Part shown: positions 44,955 to 54,450 of the stretch, in pieces | Position numbering within the stretch: position 1 is the stretch's first letter | How the letters are laid out: every line of letters begins with the position of its first letter | Origin: Lewinellaceae bacterium | GTDB taxonomy: Bacteria; Bacteroidota; Bacteroidia; Chitinophagales; Saprospiraceae | DNA: 64,000 nt | Direction of reading: 5' to 3' | Assembly (NCBI GenBank): GCA_016710765.1 | Contig: JADJUJ010000008.1 | Location: 248,001-312,000 of the forward strand | Position numbers and translations under genes: made by a program | The notes under the pieces: generated by a model | The model's database searches: none | Told to the model about the DNA's origin: nothing | Seen by the model: the letters and a program-made list of their open reading frames with translations, nothing else

Positions 44955-44988
44955 AAGTGGTAAGATGTGGTAAAATGGTTTACATTTG
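44955..44988 (+). promoter_or_regulatory. putative mraZ promoter and MraZ operator
   Basis: TACATTTG at 44981-44988 fits the Bacteroidota -7 element. Just upstream, GTGG repeats sit at 44957 and 44967, exactly ten bases apart, with a third TGG at 44976. MraZ in other bacteria binds tandem GTGG-type direct repeats before its own gene, so an autoregulatory operator is likely. No TTG -33 element is seen, as expected for a promoter occupied by a regulator. Confidence 0.55.
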
Positions 44989-45061
44989 TGGGTATCAAGC
45001 TTAGCTGAAATAGTATTCCTTTTGAATGCGATCAACAGCAGGCGAATCACAAACAGCAGAT

Positions 45062-45541
45062 ATGAACCTCATTGGTGAATTTCAGGTAGCGATAGACAAC
45101 AAGGGCCGGCTCCGATTGCCGACTGCCTTGCTGCGTCAGTTGCCGGAATTGCAGGAGGGGGCATCGCATGCGTTTGTGCTGAACCGCGGTTTTGAACCTT
45201 GTTTGACACTTTATCCAAAAAGTGTATGGGATCAAATTACCCAGAAACTGAGCAAACTCAACCGGTTCAACGACCGGAACAGGATGTTTTTTCGCTCCTT
45301 CTTCCTGGGTGCTGCGCAATTAGAGACAGATGCTGCCGACCGCATCCTGTTGCCCAAGCCGCTGATGGATTATGCTGACTTGCAGGATGATGCCATTTTG
45401 GTGGCCATGGAAGACCGCATAGAGATTTGGTCGCAGATTGGCTATACGAGGATGCTGTCGATCAATCCGAATGATTATGCCGACCTCGCGAATAAAGTGA
45501 TGGGTGGCGGTGATGATGGAGTGGGGGAGGAGGAAGATTAG
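45062..45541 (+). CDS. mraZ: division/cell-wall cluster transcriptional regulator MraZ
   Basis: DNA-binding AbrB-fold protein, about 159 residues. It regulates the dcw cluster and its own gene. MNLIGEFQVAIDNKGRLRLPTALL is the first SpoVT/AbrB-like repeat, with the conserved DNKGRLRLP; AADRILLPKPLMDYADL is the second. The start at 45062 is chosen because the same AACAGCAGATATG context precedes rsmH, and the upstream ATG at 45026 would add a non-family leader. The C-terminus is acidic. A polypurine tract follows directly. Confidence 0.93.
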   Translation: MNLIGEFQVAIDNKGRLRLPTALLRQLPELQEGASHAFVLNRGFEPCLTLYPKSVWDQITQKLSKLNRFNDRNRMFFRSFFLGAAQLETDAADRILLPKPLMDYADLQDDAILVAMEDRIEIWSQIGYTRMLSINPNDYADLANKVMGGGDDGVGEEED

Positions 45542-45640
45542 GTTGAGGAGAGGAGGAGAGGAGAGGAGAGGAGAGGAGAAGAGAGGAGAGGAGAAGAGAG
45601 GAGAGGAGAGGAGAGGAGAAGAGAGGAGGAGGTTGAGGAG
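45541..45640. repeat. polypurine GGAGA tract between mraZ and rsmH
   Basis: About 100 bases of GAGAGGA and GAGAAGA units on the plus strand, bracketed by two GGTTGAGGAG copies. The minus-strand reading frame through it is low-complexity Leu/Ser only. Confidence 0.9.
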
Positions 45641-45701
45641 AAGCGAATAAAATACCCAATGAGAATACCCATTTTGGCTCCGAGGCCAAAAAACAGCAGA
45701 T

Positions 45702-46634
45702 ATGTATCATAGTCCCGTCCTGCTAGAAGAATCTTTGATGTTCCTCCACTTGATCCCAGATGGGACTTATGTGGACGTTACATTTGGTGGTGGAGGGCAC
45801 AGTGCAGCCATTTTGCAGCAACTGGGCGACAAAGGTCGCCTCTTCGCATTCGATCAGGATAGCGACGCCCAGGCAAACACCGCCAAGCCTCCTTTTGACA
45901 CCGCTCCGGGTTTCCAGTTTATCCAATCGAATTTCAGGCATTTAAAACGGCAATTGCGCGCTTATGGCGTTTTGCCCGGGACTGTGGATGGAATTCTCGC
46001 CGATCTTGGTGTGAGTTCCTATCAGATTGACACTCCTGAGCGCGGGTTTAGTTACCGTTTTGATGCTGATCTTGACATGAGGATGAATTCGGATGCCGCG
46101 CAAACTGCCGGAACCATTCTGAACGCCTATTCTGCCGAACAACTCCAGGAGGTGTTCAGCATTTATGGCGAAGTTCGGAATGCCCGTACGCTGGCGCGTG
46201 CCTGTGTACTGGCCCGGGAGCAAAGGCCTTTTCGCAGCACTGGTGATCTGGTAGAAATATGCGATGCCCACAGGATGGGGGAGCGCTGGCGCTACCTGTC
46301 GCAGGTGTTTCAGGCTTTGCGAATGGAAGTGAACGAAGAGGTGACGGTGCTGACCGAGTTCCTGAAAGATAGTTTGGAAATGTTGCGTCCGGGTGGTCGA
46401 TTGGTGGTGCTTACTTACCACTCCATCGAAGACCGGATTGTAAAGAATATCATGAAAACCGGTAACCCGGAAGGAGAACAGGAGAAGGACTTTTACGGTA
46501 ATATCCACCGGCCTTTTCAATTGATCACCAAAAAGGCCTTGCCGCCATCAGCGGCCGAGCAAAAACTAAACACCAGGTCGCGGAGTGCAAAGTTGAGGGC
46601 GGCAGAGAAAGCGATTGATAAAAAGAAAAAGTAA
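45702..46634 (+). CDS. rsmH: 16S rRNA m4C1402 methyltransferase
   Basis: RsmH/MraW methylates N4 of C1402 in 16S rRNA. 310 residues starting MYHSPVLLEESLMFL, then the SAM motif YVDVTFGGGGHSAAIL, and later the family blocks GVSSYQIDTPERGFSYR and LVVLTYHSIEDRIVKN. It is the second gene of the dcw cluster. ftsL starts two bases after its stop. Confidence 0.96.
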   Translation: MYHSPVLLEESLMFLHLIPDGTYVDVTFGGGGHSAAILQQLGDKGRLFAFDQDSDAQANTAKPPFDTAPGFQFIQSNFRHLKRQLRAYGVLPGTVDGILADLGVSSYQIDTPERGFSYRFDADLDMRMNSDAAQTAGTILNAYSAEQLQEVFSIYGEVRNARTLARACVLAREQRPFRSTGDLVEICDAHRMGERWRYLSQVFQALRMEVNEEVTVLTEFLKDSLEMLRPGGRLVVLTYHSIEDRIVKNIMKTGNPEGEQEKDFYGNIHRPFQLITKKALPPSAAEQKLNTRSRSAKLRAAEKAIDKKKK

Positions 46635-46636
46635 GC

Positions 46637-46945
46637 ATGGCCAATAAATTATTATCGGGATTGAACTTCAGTCATCACACTACGGAGTGGGTTTTTGCCA
46701 ACGTCCGTTTTGTGCTGTTTCTCGGTTTTTTGGCCATTGTATACATTGCCAACGCGCATTTTGCAGAAAAAAATGTGCGTGGCATTCAACAGTTGCAAAG
46801 GGAGATTAAAGAACTGAAATGGGACTATATATCCATCAAAAGCGAAACCATGTACAAATCCATGCAATCGCAAATGGACGTTAGCCTCGAACGGACGGGC
46901 CTTGATCTTGAGCCTGAAGGCCCAAAAGTGATTGAAATAGAATAA
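46637..46945 (+). CDS. ftsL: FtsL-like divisome protein
   Basis: 102 residues. One membrane helix at about residues 25-43 (VRFVLFLGFLAIVYIANAHFA) is followed by a coiled-coil stretch (NVRGIQQLQREIKELKWDYISIKSE), the FtsL layout. It would bridge FtsQ and FtsI/FtsW in the divisome. The sequence is poorly conserved and the identification rests on size, topology and position between rsmH and ftsI. Confidence 0.85.
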   Translation: MANKLLSGLNFSHHTTEWVFANVRFVLFLGFLAIVYIANAHFAEKNVRGIQQLQREIKELKWDYISIKSETMYKSMQSQMDVSLERTGLDLEPEGPKVIEIE

Positions 46946-46976
46946 TACAAGCGAATACACCTAAAATTTTAACATC

Positions 46977-49118
46977 GTGCTCAACGTAAAAAATGAAGTC
47001 CTCATCCGGGTTTATCTCGTAGCCGCAGCGGTGCTGCTGGTGGGCTTTGTTATCGTGGGGCGCCTGTACCAATTGACGGTGGTTCAGGCAAGTAAATGGG
47101 AGGCCAGGGCCGATAGTCTGTTTCTGAAGTTTGTCGATGTTCGTGCCGATCGTGGCAATATACTGGCCGACGACGGTAGTTTGCTGGCCACCTCGCTGCC
47201 CTTTTTTGATGTGTATTTCGATGCCAAATCGGAAGGCCTGAACAACGAAGTTTTCGATGAAAACGTCGATAGCCTGGCCTATATGCTGTCTACCTACGTC
47301 GACCAGCAATATACCCAGGGTGCCTACAAAGAATGGCTTGTGAAATTGCGCAATGCTGATCCCGATACCCGCGGCATACGCTATGTGCCGATTGCCAAAA
47401 ACGTGAGCTACCACAATATGGTGCGGATCAAGGATTTTCCTTTGTTCCGTTTGGGCCGTTACCGCGGTGGCATCATCATCGAACAAAATCCGAAACGCGA
47501 ACGCCCGTACAAGATGCTGGCCCAACGCACCATTGGCTATGTTCGCGAGGGAGCACTTCCGGTAGGCCTGGAAGGCAGTTTCGACAATGTTCTGGGCGGG
47601 TTGCTGGGAAAACAGCCGATGGTCAGGGTGCCAGGCGATGTTTACATCCCGGTTAATGACTTGGCGGAAATCGAGCCAAAATCAGGAGATGATGTAGTGA
47701 CCACCCTCGATGTCAATATCCAGGATGCTGCCGAAAATGCCCTGCTCAAGGCACTGCAGGAGCACAATGCCGACCATGGCTGTGTCATCGTCATGGAAGT
47801 AAAAACCGGCGCCATCCGCGCCATGGCCAATATTGGCCGCACACCGGATGGTTGGTGGGAGACCTTTAACTATGCCGTAGGTGAGCGGGTAGAGCCTGGT
47901 TCCATGTTCAAGCTCGCCTCTTTTATGGCGCTGTTGGAGGAAGGTTATATCTCCGATTTTGATAAAAAAATACCCGTGTACAACGGGAAAGTGAAGTTTT
48001 ACGATGAAGAGTTGTCCGACGCTTCTGTACATGGTGATTCGCTCACAATAAAACAGGTTTTCGCCTATTCTTCCAACGTGGGTACGGCCACCATGGTGCA
48101 GCAGTGCTTTGGCAACACCCGCAAACAAGGCGATTTTGTTGCGCATCTGCGCGATTTCGGGCTCAACCTGCCGACCAACATTGAAATTGGTGGTGAGGAA
48201 TCACCCGTCATCAAGGACCCTGCAGATAAGAAAAGCGAGTGGTCGGGCACAACGCTGCCCTGGATGAGCATAGGCTATGAAGTATTGCTAACGCCCCTGC
48301 AGTTGTTGACGTTTTACAACACGGTGGCCAACGATGGGCGGGAAATGAAACCCTATATCGTTCAGCGCGTAGAGCGTTTTGGCGAACCCATTCGCGAGAT
48401 CCGACCAACGGTGGTAAACCGCAGTATTGCCAGCCGTAAAACCATCGCCAAAGCAAAAGAACTGCTGGAATCGGTGGTTTTGGAAGGTACGGCACACAAT
48501 ATTCAGAGCCGTCATTATTCGATTGCCGGGAAAACAGGCACAGCGCAATTGAATTACCATAAATACAAAATGGGGAAAGGCCTTACGCACCAGGCGGGCT
48601 TTTGCGGCTATTTTCCCGCCGACAACCCCGTTTATTCCTGTATCGTGGTGATCTCCGAGCCAGAACGCGGCGGCTACCACGGCGCCGAGGCAGCAGCACC
48701 TGTTTTCAGGGCCATTGCTGATAAATGCTATGCCATGAAGCCGGAATTGCACCAGGCAGTGAATGAAGGGCCAAAACCAGTATTGGTGGGCAGAGCCTTG
48801 CCAGGCTTCGATGTTGGCCGCAGGGTGGATATGGAAAAATCACTCCGCTGGCTCGGCCTCGATTGGCGTACGTTGGACAAAGAGCCGGAGTGGGTGAGCC
48901 TGAAACCCCAGCAGGATACCATGTTTATGACCAATCGGATTGTATCCGACCGAACGGTGCCATCCGTCGTAGGGATGGGTTTAAAAGATGCTATTTACCT
49001 CCTGGAAAACAGGGGTTGTAAAGTAAAAGTGCGCGGTGTGGGAAGGGTCAGGCGTCAAAGCCTTGCACCCGGAACCAGAGCCAGTGGCAATACCACTTGT
49101 GTACTCTATTTGGAATAA
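46977..49118 (+). CDS. ftsI: penicillin-binding protein FtsI (PBP3-like transpeptidase) with PASTA domain
   Basis: 713 residues, starting at GTG (46977); no in-frame ATG fits. A membrane anchor at about residues 10-30 is followed by the dimerisation domain (RADRGNILADDGSLLATSLP). The transpeptidase domain has SxxK in EPGSMFKL, SxN in YSSN and KTG in AGKTGTAQ. The C-terminus has a PASTA-like domain (TVPSVVGMGLKDAIYLLENRGCKVKVRG). It cross-links septal peptidoglycan together with FtsW, encoded downstream. Its TAA is followed at once by the murE ATG. Confidence 0.96.
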   Translation: MLNVKNEVLIRVYLVAAAVLLVGFVIVGRLYQLTVVQASKWEARADSLFLKFVDVRADRGNILADDGSLLATSLPFFDVYFDAKSEGLNNEVFDENVDSLAYMLSTYVDQQYTQGAYKEWLVKLRNADPDTRGIRYVPIAKNVSYHNMVRIKDFPLFRLGRYRGGIIIEQNPKRERPYKMLAQRTIGYVREGALPVGLEGSFDNVLGGLLGKQPMVRVPGDVYIPVNDLAEIEPKSGDDVVTTLDVNIQDAAENALLKALQEHNADHGCVIVMEVKTGAIRAMANIGRTPDGWWETFNYAVGERVEPGSMFKLASFMALLEEGYISDFDKKIPVYNGKVKFYDEELSDASVHGDSLTIKQVFAYSSNVGTATMVQQCFGNTRKQGDFVAHLRDFGLNLPTNIEIGGEESPVIKDPADKKSEWSGTTLPWMSIGYEVLLTPLQLLTFYNTVANDGREMKPYIVQRVERFGEPIREIRPTVVNRSIASRKTIAKAKELLESVVLEGTAHNIQSRHYSIAGKTGTAQLNYHKYKMGKGLTHQAGFCGYFPADNPVYSCIVVISEPERGGYHGAEAAAPVFRAIADKCYAMKPELHQAVNEGPKPVLVGRALPGFDVGRRVDMEKSLRWLGLDWRTLDKEPEWVSLKPQQDTMFMTNRIVSDRTVPSVVGMGLKDAIYLLENRGCKVKVRGVGRVRRQSLAPGTRASGNTTCVLYLE

Positions 49119-50570
49119 ATGATGAAGACGCTCTTTGACATACTGCAAGGTCTTGAAACCCTGGATTTCCAGGGCCCCGACCCGAAAACGGTGGCCATTC
49201 AGGCCATCCGCTTCGACAGTCGCCAGGTACAGCCCGGTGATTTGTTCGTTGCGGTCAGAGGCGTACATGCTGATGGGCATCAGTTCATCGACGCGGCCCT
49301 CGCCAACGGCGCCGTAGCCATCGTAACAGAAAACAGCATCCCTGCCGGTGTAAGCGGGGTGAAGGTAGCCAACGCTGCCATCGCCCTCGGCAGGATGGCT
49401 TCCGCCTTCTTTTCTAATCCTTCGGAACAACTTCGGCTGGTGGGTGTGACAGGAACCAATGGAAAAACAACCGTGGCCACCCTGCTTTGGCAGTGCTTTA
49501 CCCAACTGGGCTATCGCTGCGGGCTGATCGGTACGGTTGAAAATCGGATCGCTGATCAATTGGCGCCGTCCACACACACCACCCCGGATGCCGTCCAACT
49601 CCAAGATTTACTCCGCACAATGGCCGATGCCGGCTGTACCCATGTTTTTATGGAAGTCAGCAGCCATGCCATTCACCAGCATCGCATTGCAGGGGCTCGT
49701 TTTCAGGGAGCAGTTTTTACCAACCTCACCCACGACCACCTCGACTACCATGGTACTTTCGCCGCCTACCGCGATGCGAAAAAGATGTTGTTTGACGATC
49801 TGGATGCCGGAGCATTTGCGCTGATCAATGTCGACGATAAAAATGGTCGCTTCATGTTGCAAAACACCAGCGCAAAGCGCAACAGCTTTGGTTTGCGCTC
49901 CATGGCCGATTTTAAGGGCAAAATCATGGAGAATGGCTTAACTGGACTGTCGCTTCAGGTTGATGAGGTAGCCGTGCATGCCCGTCTGATTGGCGAATTC
50001 AACGCCTACAACCTGCTGGCCGCTTACGGCGCCGCTTGTTTGTTGGGGGAAGAAAAAGTGCGGGTGCTCACCGCCCTCAGTGCTGTTTCTGGCGCCGCTG
50101 GTCGATTCGATGCCACGCCATTGCCGGCAAAAGGCTGTACGGGCATCATAGATTATGCCCATACGCCGGATGCTGTGGAAAAAGTGCTGGAAACCATTCG
50201 GCAATTGCGCCGGCCAGGAGCACGAATCATCACTGTGATTGGTTGTGGTGGCGACCGGGACAAAGCCAAAAGGCCGGTAATGGCCAAAACAGCCGTGCGC
50301 CTGAGCGACCAGGTGGTACTCACCAGCGATAACCCGCGCACGGAGGACCCGGCAGCCATTCTTCGCGATATGGAAGCCGGCCTCGATCAGGAAGACCTTA
50401 GCAGAACGCTCACGATTGAAAATCGCGAGCAAGCCATTCGGACCGCCATTCAACTGGCGCAACAGGGCGATATCATACTCGTAGCCGGAAAAGGCCACGA
50501 AAACTATCAGGAAATTCAGGGGGTGAAACATCCCTTTGACGATAAAGCGATTTTACTGCGTTATGCGTAA
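49119..50570 (+). CDS. murE: UDP-MurNAc-L-Ala-D-Glu--meso-DAP ligase
   Basis: 483 residues. The ATP-binding motif is VGVTGTNGKTTVATLL. The substrate motif LTSDNPRTEDP contains the DNPR tetrad that marks meso-diaminopimelate-adding MurE (lysine-adding enzymes differ). This predicts DAP-type peptidoglycan. Its start directly follows the ftsI stop. It adds the third residue to the stem peptide before MurF. Confidence 0.97.
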   Translation: MMKTLFDILQGLETLDFQGPDPKTVAIQAIRFDSRQVQPGDLFVAVRGVHADGHQFIDAALANGAVAIVTENSIPAGVSGVKVANAAIALGRMASAFFSNPSEQLRLVGVTGTNGKTTVATLLWQCFTQLGYRCGLIGTVENRIADQLAPSTHTTPDAVQLQDLLRTMADAGCTHVFMEVSSHAIHQHRIAGARFQGAVFTNLTHDHLDYHGTFAAYRDAKKMLFDDLDAGAFALINVDDKNGRFMLQNTSAKRNSFGLRSMADFKGKIMENGLTGLSLQVDEVAVHARLIGEFNAYNLLAAYGAACLLGEEKVRVLTALSAVSGAAGRFDATPLPAKGCTGIIDYAHTPDAVEKVLETIRQLRRPGARIITVIGCGGDRDKAKRPVMAKTAVRLSDQVVLTSDNPRTEDPAAILRDMEAGLDQEDLSRTLTIENREQAIRTAIQLAQQGDIILVAGKGHENYQEIQGVKHPFDDKAILLRYA

Positions 50571-50676
50571 CGCCAAAGATTAAATAGTGGAGGGACTACT
50601 ATTTTGAATAGTAGGTTGCGGGGGCGATGTAAGATCGCCCCGCAACCAAATTTAAACAGCAAACAAAACCAGCAGG

Positions 50677-51926
50677 ATGCTATACCATCTGTTCGAATAC
50701 CTAAAGCAGCAATACGATTTACCTGGAGCAGGACTGTTCCAGTACATCTCGTTTCGTGCAGGTCTGGCCATGATCCTTTCCTTGCTGCTTTCTCTGTTTA
50801 TTGGAAAAAGGATTATCGATTGGCTGCGGGCACTTCAGATTGGTGAAACGGTTCGTGACCTGGGTTTGAAAGACGAAAACCTGAAGGTCGGAACCCCGAC
50901 CATGGGTGGTATCATCATCATCATGGCAACCCTTATTCCATGCCTGTTGCTGGCCCGCTTGAACAATATTTACATCCTGTTGATGCTTTTTGCCACCATC
51001 TGGATGGCGACCATCGGGTTTATTGACGATTACATTAAGGTATTTAAAAAAGACAAGAAAGGCCTGAAAGGCATTTTTAAGGTGATGGGCCAGGTTGGAT
51101 TGGGCCTGATTGTAGGCGTTACCATGCTACTCAGCGATGAGGTGGTGGTACGCATGTCGCCGGAACGCGCTGCCCAACACGGATACGAGGTTACAGAAAC
51201 CATTTTTGCCCGTGAAAACGACGGGTTCCGGGAGTGGGCCTATGTTAAGGCGCCGATCACCAACTTGCCATTTATCAAAGACAATGAGCTCGATTATTCC
51301 CATTTTCTGTGGTTTTTGGGCGATAATGCCGCCAGTTTTGTGTGGATCGTATTCGTTGTCATGACCATTTTCGTCATTACGGCGGTGAGCAACGGTGCAA
51401 ACCTGACAGATGGTTTGGATGGCCTGGCAACGGGCGTTTCCGCCATTGTTATTGCCGCGCTCGGCATACTGGCCTATGTCAGTGGTAATGCTGTGGCGGC
51501 CGATTTTTTGAAAATCCTATTCATCCCCCATAGTGCCGAACTGGTTATTTTCTCTGCCTGCCTGTTAGGTGCCTGCGTCGGTTTTTTATGGTACAATGCC
51601 TACCCGGCAAAGGTGTTTATGGGCGACACTGGTTCGCTGACCCTGGGTGGAATGATCGCCGCATTGGCCATCATCACCCGGAAAGAGCTGCTGATCCCCA
51701 TTTTATGCGGCGTGTTTTTGGTAGAAAACCTCTCTGTGCTTATACAGGTATGGTATTTTAGAAGAACCAAGAAGAAATATGGTGAGGGGAAACGGGTGTT
51801 TTTGATGGCCCCATTGCACCACCATTTTCAAAAAAGGGCCATCATGAAGTTACCATTGTGGTGCGCTTCTGGATCGTTCAAATCATCCTGGCGGTACTGA
51901 CTGTCATTACGCTTAAAATTCGATAA
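50677..51926 (+). CDS. mraY: phospho-MurNAc-pentapeptide translocase MraY, frameshifted near the C-terminus
   Basis: Makes lipid I at the inner membrane. About 416 residues if the frame is restored; ten membrane helices. Motifs: LKVGTPTMGG near residue 70, FIDDYIKVFKKDKKGL, NGANLTDGLDGLATG, FMGDTGSLTLGG, and the HHH of APLHHHFQ. After HHHFQ the frame breaks at a run of six A (51830-51835). The current frame ends in 18 unrelated residues at 51900, whereas one extra A gives KKGHHEVTIVVRFWIVQIILAVLTVITLKIR, the normal C-terminal helix ending at 51926. mraY is essential, so a length error is the best explanation. murD begins nine bases on. Confidence 0.95.
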
Positions 51927-51934
51927 ATCAGATT

Positions 51935-53299
51935 ATGGCACCAATTCAACACATCGCAATTTTAGGCGCCGGCCTTTCGGGGATTGGCGCAGCCCAACTT
52001 GCTCAGCAAGTAGGGTATACTGCGTTTGTGTCGGATAAAAGTCCTATAAAGCCCCATTTCCAGCAGGCGCTCGAAGACCTGGGCGTCGAGTTCGAATCCG
52101 GACAACACGATTTCGATCGGATTCTGTCTTCCGACCTGATCATAAAGAGCCCTGGTATTCCGGAAAAAAGCGAATTGATGCAAATGATCCGCAAATCGGG
52201 TATCCCGGTGATTGGTGAACTGGAATTTGCTTTCCGGCATGCCGGCGATTGTCAGATCGTTGGCATCACCGGATCCAACGGAAAAACAACTACTACAGAA
52301 CTCGTATACCATATTTTGAAGTACGCTGGCCTTTCGGTACGCATGGCCGGTAACGTGGGGCATTCCTTTGCCGGATTGGTTTCGGAAGACCTGGCAACTG
52401 GGAATTTGGGAGCTTCCCGAATTTTTGTGCTTGAAATCAGCAGTTTTCAACTCGACGATATCGTGGATTTTCATCCCCAGATCGCGTTGTTACTGAACAT
52501 CACCCCCGACCACTTGGACCGCTACGAATACCAGATGTCCAATTACGTGGCCTCGAAATTCCGCATAGCCATGAACTTAGCCCCGGGTGATCTTTTTATT
52601 TCCAATGAAGATGATTCTGAAATCGGGCATTGGCTGAAAGCCCATCCAGGCGCTATTGGTTGTGCTATGGAAATGGTGGGCAAAAAGGACCTTAAAACGG
52701 CCTATGTCCGTATCGGTGATGAAATGGCTTATGACCTGAGTGGCAGCAAAATGAAGGGCCCGCACAATATGTTTAACGCAGCCTGCAGCATACGCGCCGC
52801 TTTGCGTTTGGGTGTGACGCCGGAATTAATCGCAGAAGCGATCTATTGTTTTACACCACCGGCACACCGGATGGAGCGAATTATAGAATGGGAAGGAGTG
52901 GCTTATATCAACGACAGCAAAGCCACCAATGTTGATGCTGTTTTTTATGCACTGCAGGCCATGGATCGGCCGACCATCTGGATTGTTGGCGGACAGGACA
53001 AAGGCAACGATTACGGTCCTTTGATGCTGCTGGTTGAAAAACAGGTGCGTGCTATTGTGTGCATGGGGCTTGACAACAGCAAAATAAAGGCTGCTTTTGC
53101 CGCCCTGGGAAAACCAATGGTTGAAACCAGGAGTGCTGAGGAAGCCGTTCAGGAGGCCCGTCGTTTGGCGCATGCCGGCGATATCGTGCTGCTGAGTCCG
53201 GCCTGTGCCAGTTTCGATCTTTTTAACAATTACGAACACCGTGGCGAGATGTTCCGACAGGCCGTTTTGGCGCTTCAATCTCCTACAAACCCAGATTAA
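51935..53299 (+). CDS. murD: UDP-MurNAc-L-Ala--D-Glu ligase
   Basis: 454 residues. The N-terminal nucleotide fold is IAILGAGLSGIGAAQLA; the P-loop is GITGSNGKTTTTELV; the central domain has HHILK-region conserved residues and ITPDHLDRY. ATNVDAVFYALQ and GGQDKGNDY are typical of the family. It adds D-glutamate to UDP-MurNAc-L-Ala. ftsW starts 11 bases after its stop. Confidence 0.96.
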   Translation: MAPIQHIAILGAGLSGIGAAQLAQQVGYTAFVSDKSPIKPHFQQALEDLGVEFESGQHDFDRILSSDLIIKSPGIPEKSELMQMIRKSGIPVIGELEFAFRHAGDCQIVGITGSNGKTTTTELVYHILKYAGLSVRMAGNVGHSFAGLVSEDLATGNLGASRIFVLEISSFQLDDIVDFHPQIALLLNITPDHLDRYEYQMSNYVASKFRIAMNLAPGDLFISNEDDSEIGHWLKAHPGAIGCAMEMVGKKDLKTAYVRIGDEMAYDLSGSKMKGPHNMFNAACSIRAALRLGVTPELIAEAIYCFTPPAHRMERIIEWEGVAYINDSKATNVDAVFYALQAMDRPTIWIVGGQDKGNDYGPLMLLVEKQVRAIVCMGLDNSKIKAAFAALGKPMVETRSAEEAVQEARRLAHAGDIVLLSPACASFDLFNNYEHRGEMFRQAVLALQSPTNPD

Positions 53300-53310
53300 T
53301 AACCTATACA

Positions 53311-54450
53311 ATGTCCATAGCCAACCGAATCACAGCAGAACTGCGCGGAGACAGAACGATCTGGATGATTATCCTGATGCTGAGCTTGTTCAGCACCCTG
53401 GCGGTGTATTCGGCCACGGGCGCTGAGGCATGGAAATCAAGGGAGGGCAATACCACCATTTACCTTCTGTCGCATGTGGTGCGGCTGGGCTTTGGTTTGT
53501 TCCTGGTGTATTTGCTGCACCTGTTGCACTACCAGCGCTTTAAAAATTTTGCCCCTTATTTGATGCTGATTGCCATTCCGTTGCTGGGCCTTACCCTCAT
53601 GTTTGGTGCAACCGTAAACCAGGCCAGTCGCTGGCTGGTGATTCCGGGGCTGGGTATTTCCTTCCAAACTTCAGATTTTGCCAAAATAGCCCTGATTCTG
53701 TATGTTGCCCGGGAACTGACCCGGAAACAGGAGTACATCACCAGTTTCAAGGAGGCATTTATGCCCATTATTGTGCCGGTGATTGTGGTTTGCGGGCTCA
53801 TTGCGCCAGCCAACCTTTCTACTGCCTTGATTTTGTTTGCTACCTGTGTAGCATTGATGTTTATCGTCCGGGTAAGCCTGAAATACATTTTCCTGCTCGG
53901 CTTACTGGGGCTGGTGGTTTTTGCTTGTCTGATTATCGTTGGGAAATTCTTCCCGGATATGGTTCGGGTGGAAACCTGGGCGTCCCGGGTGAGTGAATTC
54001 ATGACCAACCCGGATGGTGGCTGGCAGGTACAGCAATCCAAAATTGCCATTGCGCGGGGCGGCATATTCGGAGCAGGACCGGGCAACAGCCTGATCCGCA
54101 ACTTTTTACCCTATGCCTATGCCGACTTTATTTATGCCATTATATGTGAAGAATACGGGCTGATTGGAGGAGTATTCATTTTGGGATTGTACCTCATGTT
54201 GTTTTTTAGAACCGTTAAGTTGGTAACCAAGAGCCCCAAGGCATTTGGCGCTTTTCTGGCTATTGGGCTCAGCCTGAGTATGACCATCCAGGCGATGGCC
54301 AATATTTCGGTTTCCACCAATTTAATACCCGCCACAGGGCTTACCCTGCCCATGATATCCATGGGGGGCACCAGTATGTTGTTTACGAGTATTTCGCTGG
54401 GTATGATTCTTAGCGTGAGCAAATACATTGAAAGTTTAGATGAAGGCTAG
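53311..54450 (+). CDS. ftsW: septal peptidoglycan glycosyltransferase FtsW
   Basis: 379 residues, about ten membrane helices, SEDS family. GATVNQASRWLVIPGLGISFQTSDFAKIALILYVAR holds the conserved region with catalytic and substrate residues, and LPYAYADFIYAIICEEYGLIGG and TGLTLPMISMGGTSMLFT are family signatures. It polymerises glycan strands at the septum together with FtsI. It overlaps murG by 11 bases. Confidence 0.95.
   Translation: MSIANRITAELRGDRTIWMIILMLSLFSTLAVYSATGAEAWKSREGNTTIYLLSHVVRLGFGLFLVYLLHLLHYQRFKNFAPYLMLIAIPLLGLTLMFGATVNQASRWLVIPGLGISFQTSDFAKIALILYVARELTRKQEYITSFKEAFMPIIVPVIVVCGLIAPANLSTALILFATCVALMFIVRVSLKYIFLLGLLGLVVFACLIIVGKFFPDMVRVETWASRVSEFMTNPDGGWQVQQSKIAIARGGIFGAGPGNSLIRNFLPYAYADFIYAIICEEYGLIGGVFILGLYLMLFFRTVKLVTKSPKAFGAFLAIGLSLSMTIQAMANISVSTNLIPATGLTLPMISMGGTSMLFTSISLGMILSVSKYIESLDEG

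Noticed and set aside
45462..45710. Minus-strand reading frame through the polypurine tract
   Set aside because: It is almost only Leu and Ser from the repeat itself.
51830..51835. Programmed -1 frameshifting as the first explanation for mraY
   Set aside because: The run is not in the classical A AAA AAG register, and several unrelated genes show the same defect at six to seven base runs, so error is the more economical reading.
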